Source: Branchiostoma belcheri (lineage: Eukaryota > Chordata > Leptocardii > Amphioxiformes > Branchiostomatidae). From it: a stretch of 64,000 nt of DNA. Below, one piece after another: positions 42,600 to 53,724 of this stretch. Numbering within the stretch: position 1 is the stretch's first letter; the number at the start of each line of letters is the position of its first letter. The notes under the pieces were generated by a model that saw only the letters and a program-made list of their open reading frames with translations, did not search any database and was not told the DNA's origin. The stretch covers positions 1,251,113 to 1,315,112 of the forward strand of contig NW_017804021.1 in assembly GCF_001625305.1 (NCBI RefSeq), read 5' to 3'. Made by a program: the position numbers and the translations under genes.

Positions 42600-42866
42600 C
42601 CTTGCTGGCCTGATCCATAGCTATAATCGCCCCTCAGAAGGCTCGCTCCAAATCCCAAATGACGCAGAGCCAAGTTTAAGCGGCTTGCTGGCCTTGGCCT
42701 TATCCATAGCTTATCGCTTTAGAGGGCTCGCTCCAAATCCCATATGACGTCAGAGGTGACAGAGCCAAGTTTAAGCAGCTTGCTGGCCTTGGCCTTATCC
42801 ATAGCTAGCTAATCGCTAATCGCTTTAGAAGGCTCGCTCCAAATCCCAATGACGCCAGAGAGGCGA
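42600..42866 (+). repeat. Three tandem units of about 80-95 bp between CHAC and TRAP1
   Basis: Each unit contains CTTGCTGGCCT, TATCCATAGCT, GGCTCGCTCCAAATCCCA and a CRE-like word: TGACGCAG in unit 1, TGACGTCA at 42745-42752 in unit 2, TGACGCCA in unit 3. Unit bounds are about 42600-42679, 42680-42774 and 42775-42866. Confidence 0.85.
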
Positions 42867-43296
42867 CCTAAGGTCCTGTGCGCTTTCTCCATCACACGGG
42901 TGACGACGCATCTGTATAATCTGCGGCAAACCGTTTCAGGGTGTTCTGTACCATAAAAATAGTACAGAGATTCTTTTGTTCTTTAGACCAAATTGATTAT
43001 TAAAAAGAGTGAAGAATACGCATGTTAATTTCTCTAGAACGATGTACCTCTGACGAAGACATGAGATCTCCGACCTCTAGTTTGGGAATGGGAATGTAAT
43101 AGCCAAGTACAAGGGAAAGGAACCAAACAATCAATCGTACACATTTTCACCCCCCCCCCTCTCGCTCTTCCTTCCTTTCTCCCTCTCCGTCCCTCCAAAA
43201 AGTAAACATAAAATTTTCCCTTGTTACGCGCGCTACCTGGCGATTTGTCTCGGTACTGCAGCCAAGAAACAATACCTACCCCGTCGCGTAACTAAG
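42867..43296 (+). promoter_or_regulatory. TRAP1 upstream region
   Basis: Holds a pyrimidine tract (43150-43195) and a GC-rich stretch, GTTACGCGCGCTACC. The start codon is embedded in AAGATGGCGGC, the YY1-type word common at starts of nuclear genes for mitochondrial proteins. No TATA box is seen. Confidence 0.4.
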
Positions 43297-46200
43297 ATGG
43301 CGGCCTCCATGTCTGTCGCACGTTTCGCACGACTTCGGTCCTGTTTCACCGTTTCTTCGAGGGCAGTCAGCTACACTAACGGGCATACGCTTGGCCGAGC
43401 TAATGGTCAAGGTAAGTAGCTTAAAATAAGTCAAAACAGATTGAAGTTGATTCTGCGAGGAGGATTGGTTGAACAGTTGCCCCCCTCCCCACGTGCACGT
43501 TCACCCCAAAATTTCTTTCAATATTAAATCGTCACAGAAATATGTTAGTATGTTACGTTTTAAGAAATATACTTTGTAGTGTAAGCCTAAAAGTTTAAAA
43601 GATTATTAAGTTCTAAAGTTTCTACTGTACGTGAAGCAGAATCATCACGGTAGTTACGTGAGCCCACCATGGTATGATGGGGGCACTGTTGCAAAATTAT
43701 TATGTATCCAGAACCAAGCTTTATCCAAAACAATTTCTCAGGCACGGTTCTGGATAGTGGTGTATCCAGAACCGTGCCTGGAAGCAGTACGTTCTTGGAT
43801 ACACGGAGACTATCAAGAACCATGCCCAATCCTAACCCTAACACATTCAGGTATACCATACAGTGTACATGTATATTTTTAATTTAAGCGTGGTTTTGTA
43901 TGAAATAGGCCATCTGTATAAATATTCTTCTTTCCCCTTACACATAGCTGTGAAATGCAGACCTGTGAGAATCCCTCCACAGTTTCCCGAGTATCTGAGA
44001 CTCCGACATGTCCACAGCAGAACACTTCACACAGGATACAGGTAATTTGTTCACACATTTCAGCATCCAAAGCACGCCCTTTCCCTATGCAAGCCATGTT
44101 TTCTGTGCGAAACTTATTGGAGATGCTCTTTTTTTTATAAAAAGCAAACTTTTAAAAGATTACAGCGGTCTGGTTTACAGCTTCTGAAATGAATTATGTA
44201 CCACCTCGGCCAGCATGTGATTGTGAGCAATACCTTTATGGGTGGCCTGACTAACAGCTTGCCTTCTGAAATAAACAGCTGGTGTTATAAAATAGCAACC
44301 TGAAATATTGATGGACATTCAAAAATCATTTCGAACCCTGCATTTCCAGATTCTTCCCTATCTGATCTTCTGTGGAGCATTTTAATCTAGCCTCCTCTGT
44401 AGGCTCTACAAGTCAACAAAGACCAGAGTCTCTACCTTCTCACTCACTATCCGATTTCTTGTCCCATGACAGACTACTGTCGGAGAGTCCTGCAGCAGAG
44501 ACTGAGGAGCCTGACCTTCATAACATCATCAAGGACACAGAAAAGGTCACAGGTCAGCGGTTACATCACCTTGTTGTAAGACCATCCGGACCACTAAACC
44601 AAATAATTTGTGATTAACTTGTCTTAAGTAAGGATACATGAACATGGACTCATGCTGCCTATTCTTTACTACAAGAAAGTATATGTAGAGATGGTCACAT
44701 ACTCACTACAGGCTTGACTGCATTTCATGTATTCCTACAGGATCTGGAGAGGAGCACAGTTTCCAGGCCGAGACCCTCAAACTGTTGGACATCGTAGCCA
44801 AGTCTCTCTATTCTGACAAAGAGGTATTGTGTGAGTCTGACGCTTGTCTTCCTATCAATAGTTTTAAGACTTCTGAACAGCCCACTGGATATCTTTAATC
44901 ATTCATAAACCCAAACTGAGTTGAGATACTGTATGATCTAATGCAATTTCAGAGCAGCAAAAAATAAAATATTTTGGATAAGAAGACCTGTCTGATACGG
45001 ACATTTACAGCCATTTCTTAGCACATTTTCATCATCATTTCATACTTGAAGCGTTTGAAACAGCCCCAAAACAAGCTACAAGATTGAAGTTGAAGATTAT
45101 AATTAAGTGTCATTGAGTATATTATAATCTCTGCAGGTTTTTGTCAGGGAGCTTATATCCAATGCCAGTGATGCCCTGGAGAAGCTGCGGTACCTGTCCC
45201 TGACACAAGGGGGCAGCAGTGAGCCAGCGGTGCCCCTGGAGATACACCTGGGTACAGACCTGGTGCAGGGAACCTTCATCATCCAGGACACGGGCGTCGG
45301 ACTCACGCAGGAGGAAATCATCGAAAACCTCGGAACTATCGCTCGATCTGGGTCAAAGGTAAATATATCCTGAAGAAATTTTCACAGATCTGTAATAGTA
45401 TTTTTAGACAGAATACAGGATGTTAAGAAAGTTTCCTTGTTGAAAAATCGCTTCCATGCCCACCAGCCTAACCATATGGCTGTTTGACACCACAAAGAAA
45501 GAAAATCAAGATACTAGAAGCTTAAATTTTATTTTATTTTTTTTTGCTACAGGCATTCCTGAGTGAGCTGGATAATCGCGGTCAGTCATCGACAGCGGCC
45601 AGCAGCATTATCGGTCAGTTTGGTGTGGGGTTCTACTCCACCTTCATGGTGGGCAGCAAGGTCCAGGTGTTCACCCGCTCGCACCTGCCTGACAGCCCCG
45701 GGTACTGCTGGACATCAGATGGGTGAGCATCTGTCAGAACGTACATGTACTGCACCTGCGCAAAACCTGTAATGCATTCTGCATTGCACTTTGGCAGAAT
45801 GTCTAGTTTAAGGTCGTACAGTGTATTCATATATTTTAGGATGATATCACGTCTATAGTTTTCAAATGTTGTGTTGGAAGAGATTGTCTGCAACAGGCAA
45901 AATTGCAGTGTAACATTGACCAAATGGCCAAAAAGGATTTTGAGCTCTGACTACTAGTGACTACGCTCCTGTTTTGCTTTTACATATATTGACTTACAAA
46001 TTGTGGGAATTTGATCATACAAATTGCCTGTGTCAGTATAAATTAGAATTGACCGGTGTTTGGTGTTTCCTGTCAGCTCTGGTTCGTACGAGCTCGCGGA
46101 GGCTGAAGGTGTTCAGCGCGGTACGAAGATCGTGGTCCACCTCAAGCCGGAGTGTATGCAGTTTGCACGAGAGGACGACATCAAAGGTAACAATTTCTAC

Positions 46201-49200
46201 ATAGTAGTTACAGTACTGTAACAGTGAAGTACAAATGTAGATAGACTCTTGTCATCCCATGTGGTAATAAAGATACTAGTAACGATCTGAACATATTTTT
46301 CCTCCCTAACAGAAATCGTGACCAAGTATAGCAACTTTGTGAACTGCCCTATCTACCTGAATGGGAAACGGCTCAACACTGTAGAGGTGGGTATCGATCA
46401 AGTGATCACAATGGTAAATCATGTAAATATGCTGTTTTATACATGAAAATTTATAGGTCTAGCTATCCGGGCCACACAGTAGGCACAGTATGCCACACAA
46501 ACTAGGAATTTTCACTTCTGTTCCCCATGCTTAGGCACTTTGGATGCTGGATGCCAAGAATGTGACGGAGGAACAGCACGAGGAGTTCTATCGTTTCCTG
46601 GCCAACGCTTACGACAGCCCGCGGTACCGGCTACACTACCAAACCGACGCTCCTCTTAACATCCGTAGCCTGTTCTACATCCCTGCACACAAGCCGAGTA
46701 CGACTGTTTGTTTCACTTGACTTGGCCCATCATAACTTTATCTTCACAGAAGGAAAACATATTGTTTTTCCTCCTCTTCTTTTCCTTCTCCAAACATCTA
46801 AGATCACTAACTTAGACCAGGTGGCTGTCACCATGGTAACTGTTGTAGCAGACAATCCTGTGGTGTTGGGTTACATTACACACGTATATAGCAAGTTATG
46901 TGGCGTCGTGTGGCGTAGTGGATAGAGCGTTCGGCGCTCAACAAGGAGCCCCGGGTTCGAACCTGGGTCGGAGCACGGGGGCATGTCCGAACATGCGCAC
47001 CGACGTTGTGCCCTTGGGAAAGGCACTTTACACGTATCCCCCCTCAACTAGAGGGTCGAGTCTCCAACGGCAGTTGGCTTCAGCTGGCGGACGAGAGCAG
47101 CGCCAGGCGGGCTGGCGTAGTCAAGGCGGAACTTGAGCGTAACCAAGTCACCGGCAGCTCGCTGCAAGCACCCGAACCGGAACCAGCACGTCTCCCTCGA
47201 TGGATCCGCTGGGGAAGACGGATGCCCAAGTGTGTGGGTCTCAGATTCGCAACCTGTTATCCACCTTAAACAAATCCACGCGAAGGCTACCGTGTCAAAT
47301 GTAACCCTCACTCAGGTGTAGGGACTGACACGGTCATCATACTCGAAAATCTGTATATCTGTACATGAATCTGTATCTGTGCATGACTATGTATCTGTAC
47401 ATGAATCTGTATCTGATTGCAAATAAAGATCACGAGTGATTGCCATAGATAGCAAGTTGCAGGACTGAGTTAAAAGGGCTGGTCACAATATATAAGATTG
47501 TGTTGAGTAAGAATAAACAGAATAGTAGTGTTTTTCCTAGGTAAAGCCAAAGGTTAACATTATGCATTCGCTTTGCAAATGTTACTTTTCCACTTTGATT
47601 GATACATTGTATTTTGGCGATGTAACAAAATGTGTTCCTCTGTTAATTTGTTTCCTGTAGCGATGTGGGACATGAGTCGACAGGAGGGCCATGGTGGCGT
47701 GGCCCTGTACAGCCGGCGGGTTCTCATCCAGCCAAAGGCTGAAACCATCCTGCCCAAGTGGCTACGCTTTGTGAAAGGTACAGAGCAGTTACTCTGATTC
47801 AGGTCTCAATTTGTCATGGCTTTCATCGAATGTTTTGTCACTGTTGCATCAGAGGTTTGTCTGTTGTAGACACAACATTTGAAAACTATAGATGGGAATC
47901 CTTATGTGAACAAATACAACCTTAAACAAGATCCTGTTGAAGTGTTATGTACATACTGCATACATTACAGGTTTCACACAGGTGCAGTATGTTCTGTCGA
48001 CATGCTTAATACAGAGCCTGATAAAACCTACAGCATTAGAAAAGGATGTGTTGTATGAACTGTTCTCATCTGTTTATGTCACCTGCCCAGGTGTGGTGGA
48101 CAGTGAGGACATCCCCCTGAACCTGAGTCGAGAACTGCTACAGGACAGTGCACTCATCAGGTGACTTACACAACAGTGTTAAATTCAGGGCTAGAAATAC
48201 TTTTTTCTCTATACCTGTACTGCTGTAGGTAACATTGAAAATTACCTGCACCAGACAAATTTTACCTGCACCACTCAGAATTAAGAAATATTGATCATAC
48301 TAAAAACTATTCAGAAACCATTGCCAGTATTTCTTTTTGCACTTCAGAGGTGGTAACTGTCAATATAGCTATATTGTTATGTACATTTGTATATAACCCA
48401 GACCAGTGCAGGTTACACGTAGGTGCACATAGACATCAGAAGTACCTACACTAACCTACATGATAGCATATTCAACCTGAATTCAAGTGAAAAGTGATCT
48501 TAAACTCATCAATGAATAGTTGAATTACTTTTACAGTCGGGATTCAAACTCACGACCTTTTGGTCCAGAGCAAGGTGACTATAACCTGGGTACCATCCTC
48601 GGTAGTTTTTGCTGGCTCCTATACATGTATATAATATCACTGGCCGATAGTAGCAGCTGGTAGAAACTATGGAGAATGGCACCCAGGCTAGGGTGACTGA
48701 CACTTGAGTACACTAGACACTTGCTTTCCTGTATAGATTTTTGATCCCCTCCCTCCAGGAAAATCCGTAGTGTCCTGACCAGCAGGATTGTGAAGTTCCT
48801 GAGTGACAAGGCGCGGCGGGATGCCGACACGTACAGGAGGTTTTTTGAGGATTATGGGTTCTACCTGCGAGAGGGCATCGTCACTACGGAGGACCAGGAT
48901 GAGAGGGTGAGGATCTTTTTTTATTATAATCCATTTTATTCCTTCTTATGTAAACATCTTGTTTTTGCTCTGTTTCTTCTTCTTCTACTCTTAAGTTCAA
49001 TGACCTAGACCAGACACCTGTCACCATGGTGATGTACATTTTGTAATCAACACCCTGTTTGTTAAGCTATAGACAGTATACTATTACTCATAGGTAAACA
49101 TCATGTATTTGCTTTTAAGTCACCTTTCCAGTTTTATTTCTTACTTTGTTTTGTTTTATTCCATTTATTGAGGTTTACCACATGTGCATTTTTTTCGGAA

Positions 49201-52200
49201 ACGTGTATCAGTTGTTCCATGTTCACTCTGTATGTAGTATGTTGCTATGGGTTAATGTACCTGAAATTCAATTTGATTACTCCTTCAGGAGTCCATAGCA
49301 AAGCTGCTGAGATTTGAGTCCAGTGCAGAGCCTGAGGGAACCCTGGTGGGGATTGAGGAGTATTGTAAGAGGATGAGGCCAGGACAGAGGAACATCTACT
49401 ACTTCTCAGCACCCAGCAGACAGCTGGCTGAGACATCGCCGTACTACGAAGCACTGAAGAAAAAGGACATCGAGGTGGGTTTGGGAAGTTGTTAGATTCA
49501 TTATGTTTACTTTCACAGAAGGAAAACATACTGTTTTTGCTCAGTTTCTTCTTCTCCTTTCACCATGGTGATTGGTGCTGTAGCAGACACACTGTTGTTG
49601 GATTACATTATGTAGCAAGTTGGAGGGGCTGGTCACTTTATCTGCATGTGGTTGAATAAGACAAAACAGAGCAGTAGTTTGTTAGGCTAGACCATGTAAA
49701 AGTAAATATTATGCTATTGCTTTGCAAATCATGTATGTATCATGTTGGTAACCTAATATAGGTTTTGTTATAGTTAATTGTTTAGTACCTGACCTGTTGA
49801 TAACCTGTGGGTTTTGTTATTGTTAATGGTTTAGTTGATAACCTATGGATTTTGTTATATAACTTGCAGGTGCTGTTCTGCTATGAGCAGTATGATGAGT
49901 TAGTGCTGCTACAGCTGCGCCAGTTTAAAACCCTGAACCTGAAGTCCATTGAGAATGAAGTCCTGGAGAGTGATAAGGTGGAGGACAGTACAGAGGACAG
50001 CAAAGGTAGGGCTTGGAATGGGGTACAATTACAGCAAAAGGTAGGGCTTGGAATGGGGTACAATTCACAGCAATGGTAGGGCTAGAAATGGGGTACATTT
50101 ACAGCAAAGGTAGGGCCAGGAATGGGGTACATTTATAGCAAAGGTAGGGCCAGGAATGGGGTACATTTATAGCAAAGGTAGGGCTAGGAATGGGGTACAA
50201 TTCACAGCAATGGTAGGGCTAGAAATGGGGTACATTTATACAGCAAAGGTATGGCTAGGAATGGGGTACATTTATAGCAAAGGTAGGGCCAGGAATGGGG
50301 TACATTTATAGCAAAGGTAGGGCTAGGAATGGGGTACAACCAGCAAATGTTAGGCTTGGAATGAGGTACATGTATGGCAAATTGTAATACATGTTGCAAG
50401 GTGTAACATAACAGTTTTGTACAGTAAGTACAAGCTGTGTAAAAGCAGAATGGTTTGAACCACTCACACCTCAAGAAGGACTCCTACTCTTTTCAATAAG
50501 TTTGTTTGTGGGATCTTACATGAACACAGATGAAGTCTCCCATTAATCATATTAATAATATGTTTCAGTCACCCTGAGCCCCAGTAAGGCAGACGCCCTC
50601 ATGGACTGGATGAGGTCAGCACTGGGGGAGAAAGTCACCAACATCAAGGTACCAATGAATTATCTATTTTTGTCCACGTGGACATTTTTGTCCATGTGGA
50701 AAAGTCAAAGCAACTATGGTTTCAATGATTTTATTGGCTGGAGTGGTGTTCTAGGGCAGTTTCACTGTATACATGTAAGCACTGTTCTTGTTTATTACGT
50801 AACCTCACAAGGTTCCACTAAGTCGTACTGAAAGACACAGACAATCCTTTACTCCCAGAACTCTCAAAATCATGCAGCAGAAACAGTTGTAAATTGAGTT
50901 TCAGACTCTTCTCCTGCAGATTATTTGTATGTGAACTTGCCTTGAAATTGTATATTCATGTGGCCACATTATATGTGCTATGTTTTAATTAATTAAGATA
51001 TTAATTTAATTAATAATAATAATTTATTTAGATAATTTAATCAATATGGAATGGGGGCTTCTGATTGGTCAATGCCACCTGGCTATATGATAATAATGGC
51101 TTATTGCATTTTACCGTTGAATTTTAGACTATTGTATGTTGAATTTTAGACTTTTGCAAAATCACAAAACAACTCAGGAGTTTCTCCTGCCATGTTGTTT
51201 TTTTATCAAATAAAGTTCAAAGTTCAAAAAATTATACATTTTATAATGTGGAGCATTAAAGGGAGATTTCTTGCCCAGGTGAGCACGCGTCTGGACTCCC
51301 ATCCTGCCATGGTGACAGTGATGGAGATGGGCGCGGCCCGGCATTACCTGCGCACGGCGTTCGCTGGACAGTCTGAGGCAGAGAGGTGGAAGTTCCTACA
51401 GCCAACACTGGAGATTAACAGCAGGTAACTACTGTCTAACATTCCTGCAAGCTCCACCTATTCTAGATTTCTTTGGGTGGGCATGATCACTGGTTTCCTT
51501 GGGAAAGACATTGCATCCTTCAAAAAGGCACAACAGATCGGGAGATAAAAAATGCAGTGGAAGGAGAGGGAAGGGGCTAAACCTTCCAATACCATGCCTT
51601 AAACCTGGATTAGCAACCCACTGGCCCTACGGTCTGAAAAAGTCTTTGAGACTACCTTAAGTTTACCTTTAACGTTTAGATAATTGTGTGCTGAGAACTG
51701 TCTTTTCTGTTTGTCACAGCCATCCAATCATGCTGAAGCTTTCTGAGCTGAAGTCTAGTGACCCGGAGCTGGCCAGACTGGTAGCTGAACAGGTCAGACA
51801 TACATTATTTGTTTATATCACATAACAGATCATAGCAACGTTCCATTTCAATACATGTATACATACATGTACATACAACTAGAATGGCTCACAAGGTCAC
51901 TGGATTAGAGTTGTTTGTTTATTTGTTTCAACACGCTCAAGAAGTTATCAGGATACTAAGTATAGTGTAATTATTGGGGGGACTATTCCATTCCCAGAAA
52001 CCCCATACAGAAGAGCTGTAACTGGTGCTGTAGCAGATACCCTGACCTTTGGTATTGGGTCACATTATGTTGCAAGTTGCAGGACAGAGTTGGAGGGGCT
52101 GGTTAGCCATATGAATGTGTTTGAGTAAGAATTAACAGAGCAATAGTTTGTTACTTAGGCTAGAGTGAGTGCTCTAGACCACGAAGGTAAACATTATGCT

Positions 52201-52363
52201 ATGTGCTTTGGCTTTGCAATCGTTACCTTTCTACTTATCCATCCATCTATCCCGTCCTCAGGTGTACGACAATGCCCTGGTGGCAGCAGGTCTGATCGAG
52301 GATCCTCGCTCCATGCTCAACAGACTCAACGAGCTGCTGACACGAACCCTCGACAAACACTGA
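43297..52363 (+). CDS. TRAP1: TRAP1, mitochondrial HSP90 chaperone
   Basis: Coding exons: 43297-43411, 43948-44041, 44413-44552 (start uncertain), 44741-44823, 45137-45358, 45553-45722, 46077-46186, 46313-46386, 46535-46697, 47661-47777, 48091-48160, 48759-48906, 49289-49474, 49870-50005, 50569-50648, 51279-51424, 51720-51792 and 52262-52363. The total is about 742 residues (human TRAP1 704). Exons 1-2 encode an Arg-rich, acid-poor mitochondrial presequence. The GHKL ATPase domain follows, with [31 protein letters not shown] and [10 protein letters not shown]. The middle domain has NIRSLFYIP and [18 protein letters not shown]. The C-terminal dimerisation domain has [18 protein letters not shown] and ends LDKH. 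It is an ATP-driven matrix chaperone. Exon 3 joins exon 2 in frame only at a third AG (44412). Skipping exon 2 and using the first AG (44390) is also in frame, so two presequence forms are possible. Confidence 0.95.
43680..43860. repeat. TATCCAGAACC palindromic cluster in TRAP1 intron 1
   Basis: TATCCAGAACC occurs directly twice and as GGTTCTGGATA once. CAGGCACGGTTCTGGATA is followed after five bases by its near-complement TATCCAGAACCGTGCCTG, so the core is a tight hairpin. Confidence 0.7.
45775..45960 (+). repeat. GCAGAATGTCT-family dispersed repeat, TRAP1 intron 6
   Basis: Shares TTGGCAGAATGTCT, CTATAGTTTTCAAATGTTGT and AACATTGACCAAA with copies at about 21690-21900, 47815-48010 (reverse) and 56885-57165. 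Confidence 0.65.
46733..47590 (+). mobile_element. GTTTACCTTC-family repeat, copy 4, split by a SINE
   Basis: The proximal half (46733-46897) has CTTCACAGAAGGAAAACATA, GTGGCTGTCACCATGGTAAC and TTGGGTTACATTA. The distal half (47449-47590) has GCAAGTTGCAGGACTGAG and CTTTGCAAATGTTAC. The two halves are contiguous in the other copies. Here they are separated by the SINE at 46898-47448, in TRAP1 intron 9. Confidence 0.8.
46898..47448 (+). mobile_element. tRNA-derived SINE with target-site duplication
   Basis: The head has a pol III A box TGGCGTAGTGGATAGAGCG and a B box GGGTTCGAACCTGGG spaced as in a tRNA, followed by an unrelated body. The tail has repeated CTGTACATGAATCTGTAT units and AATAAAGATCACG. 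The 10-bp direct repeat ATAGCAAGTT flanks it at 46888-46897 and 47449-47458. It is about 551 bp long. Confidence 0.9.
47815..48010 (-). repeat. GCAGAATGTCT-family repeat, reverse copy, TRAP1 intron 10
   Basis: In reverse complement it contains CTTGTTTAAGGTTGTATT, CTATAGTTTTCAAATGTTGT and TGATGCAACAGTGAC, matching the copies in intron 6 and elsewhere. Confidence 0.6.
48184..48490 (+). repeat. Dispersed repeat in TRAP1 intron 11, shared with ZNHIT2 intron
   Basis: Shares TTACCTGCACCAGACAAATT, GATCATACTAAAAACT, TTCAGAAACCA and AGAGGTGGTA with 60090-60380. Both copies lie in introns of unrelated genes. Its class is unknown. Confidence 0.7.
48510..48700 (-). repeat. tRNA-like SINE remnant in TRAP1 intron 11
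   Basis: In reverse complement it has TATAGTCACCTTGCTCTGGA followed by GGTCGTGAGTTTGAATCCCG, an anticodon-arm to B-box arrangement. The A box is degenerate. Confidence 0.45.
48920..49125 (+). mobile_element. GTTTACCTTC-family repeat, copy 5
   Basis: Has GTTTTTGCTCTGTTTCTTCT, AATGACCTAGACCAGACACC and TGTCACCATGGTGA. It lies in TRAP1 intron 12, in sense. Confidence 0.6.
49500..49735 (+). mobile_element. GTTTACCTTC-family repeat, copy 6
   Basis: Runs from GTTTACTTTCACAGAAGG to ATTGCTTTGCAAATC. It includes GGATTACATTATGTAGCAAG and GAGCAGTAGTTTGTTAGGCT. It lies in TRAP1 intron 13, in sense. Confidence 0.75.
50006..50385 (+). repeat. Minisatellite that multiplies the exon 14 splice donor
   Basis: Eleven units of 33-36 bp begin exactly at the exon 14 donor. 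Nearly every unit contains AGCAAAG or AGCAATG directly before GTAGGG, which copies the real donor CAAAG/GTAGGG at 50005/50006. The body of the unit is GCTAGGAATGGGGTACATTT with small variants. Confidence 0.95.
51985..52230 (+). mobile_element. GTTTACCTTC-family repeat, copy 7
   Basis: Has GCTGTAACTGGTGCTGTAGC, TTGGGTCACATTATGTTGCA, TTGGAGGGGCTGGTTAG and a GGTAAACATTATGCTATGTG end. It lies in TRAP1 intron 17, in sense. Confidence 0.7.
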
Positions 52364-53724
52364 CCCTGGAATAACATTGACCCCTGACCTATGAACCTGG
52401 GACACACTGACCTCTGAACCCTGGGACACACTGACCCTTGTCCTTTCAAATCTAGTCATTTCTCTTCTTATACGTTTGATAGAAAATGTCTTTTTTTTAT
52501 ACAGGAAAATTAGAAAAGCCCTTAGCATTAAATATTAGATAAGACAGTAAATTTGGTGAACATAATGTGTAAAGTGGCTTCTTGAAAGATAAAAATGTAG
52601 TTCTGAAAGCTTTTTATTACTTATTGTACATGCCATAACTTTTGCATTAAATTTTTCGTTTGTTATAAATAACAATAGGTAGTTAAGACAATCTCTTTAA
52701 CTGTGCAGTATCCTTTACAGAGGATCTTTTATATTATGTTATCTTTATGTCAAGTCCCTCTGCCTTTGTGTCAGGAGAGTTCTGGATTAGTGGTTTGTCC
52801 TCCTTTTTTGGTGGTTTGGATCCTCCCCAGACCTTATCCAACTCAGACTGTGTCTTCTCATGTTGGGAGAACTCTCTTCTTAGGCAAGCTGGGAGGAATG
52901 TGGGGGGGGGGGGATAGAAATGACTTGTCTGTACATTAACCTACATATACAATACATACTATACTATACTGTCTAACATAGAGGGCAAAGCATACAAATC
53001 AAAAAAGAAGAATATACATGTACATGTGTGGTAGAGAACTAGACAAACACTGACTCAATAATCATTGATTAAAGCTGGTCTTGAAATGAAATGTTGTACA
53101 TGGCCTTACCTTCATGCACAAGAGGCTTTGTTTTCGGTATGTTTGTCCATAGTTGTTTGACTAAAGTAGAGCCACAGGAAGTGGGGGGGAATGATGTAAC
53201 CACAAGCTGACATGAAGGTGACTCTGCACTGGCTAGACTACACGAAATCAATGCCTTTATGCCTAGAGATACATGCCTACATGAAATACATGTCTAATCT
53301 TCATCAACGTACATGCCTTTATATCCTCTAATCGCCCACACACAGATTTCTTGGCAAAATGTCGCAGCCCTTCTTTACAATTCATCTTCTCCATTTCTTT
53401 ATTGATGTTATTGGTCAGCCCCTTAAACATCTCCAAATAAGGCTATGTCCAAGCAGCTAGCGCGTATTCTATCAGGACCTTCTACTACAGATAGCTATAG
53501 AGTGGTGCCACTTTAAAGTGACTCACGCGTGTACAAGGGAAATAAGGTATAAGGAACCAGAATGTAAAAGAAACTGTTAATATACATGTACACAGTGCTA
53601 GAGCACCCTATTACACAATGTCAATGACACACCTTTCTCACTCGTTGCGTGAGGTTCCAACAGCAGACATCACGATCTTCACTGCTCTTGGTAAAGCACA
53701 CCAGGACGCCTTGAATTCGGTGCG
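52364..53724. other. Region between TRAP1 and the GPCR gene
   Basis: Starts with the TRAP1 3' UTR, where GGGACACACTGACC is tandemly repeated (52400-52440). It then holds a duplicate of the ZNHIT2 terminal exon and its flank (about 52695-53100). A minus-strand open stretch at 53251-53110 ends in a GTAAGG donor and could be an exon of a lost or alternative transcript. Confidence 0.5.
52695..53100 (-). pseudogene. Duplicate of ZNHIT2 last exon and 3' flank, frameshifted
   Basis: On the minus strand, 52895-52775 matches the terminal ZNHIT2 exon (56408-56305) closely, with REFSQHEKT, KVWGGSKPPKKE and PLIQ. One base is missing near the end, so the conserved terminus ending ELS-stop is lost and the frame runs on as NSPDTK. 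Similarity extends through the 3' flank, including the ACTATACTATAC word. It sits on the far side of the GPCR gene from ZNHIT2. Confidence 0.85.

Noticed and set aside
46913..46985. Possible true tRNA gene with A and B boxes.
   Set aside because: The acceptor stem does not pair, the sequence continues into a SINE body, and a target duplication flanks the whole unit, so it is the head of a SINE.
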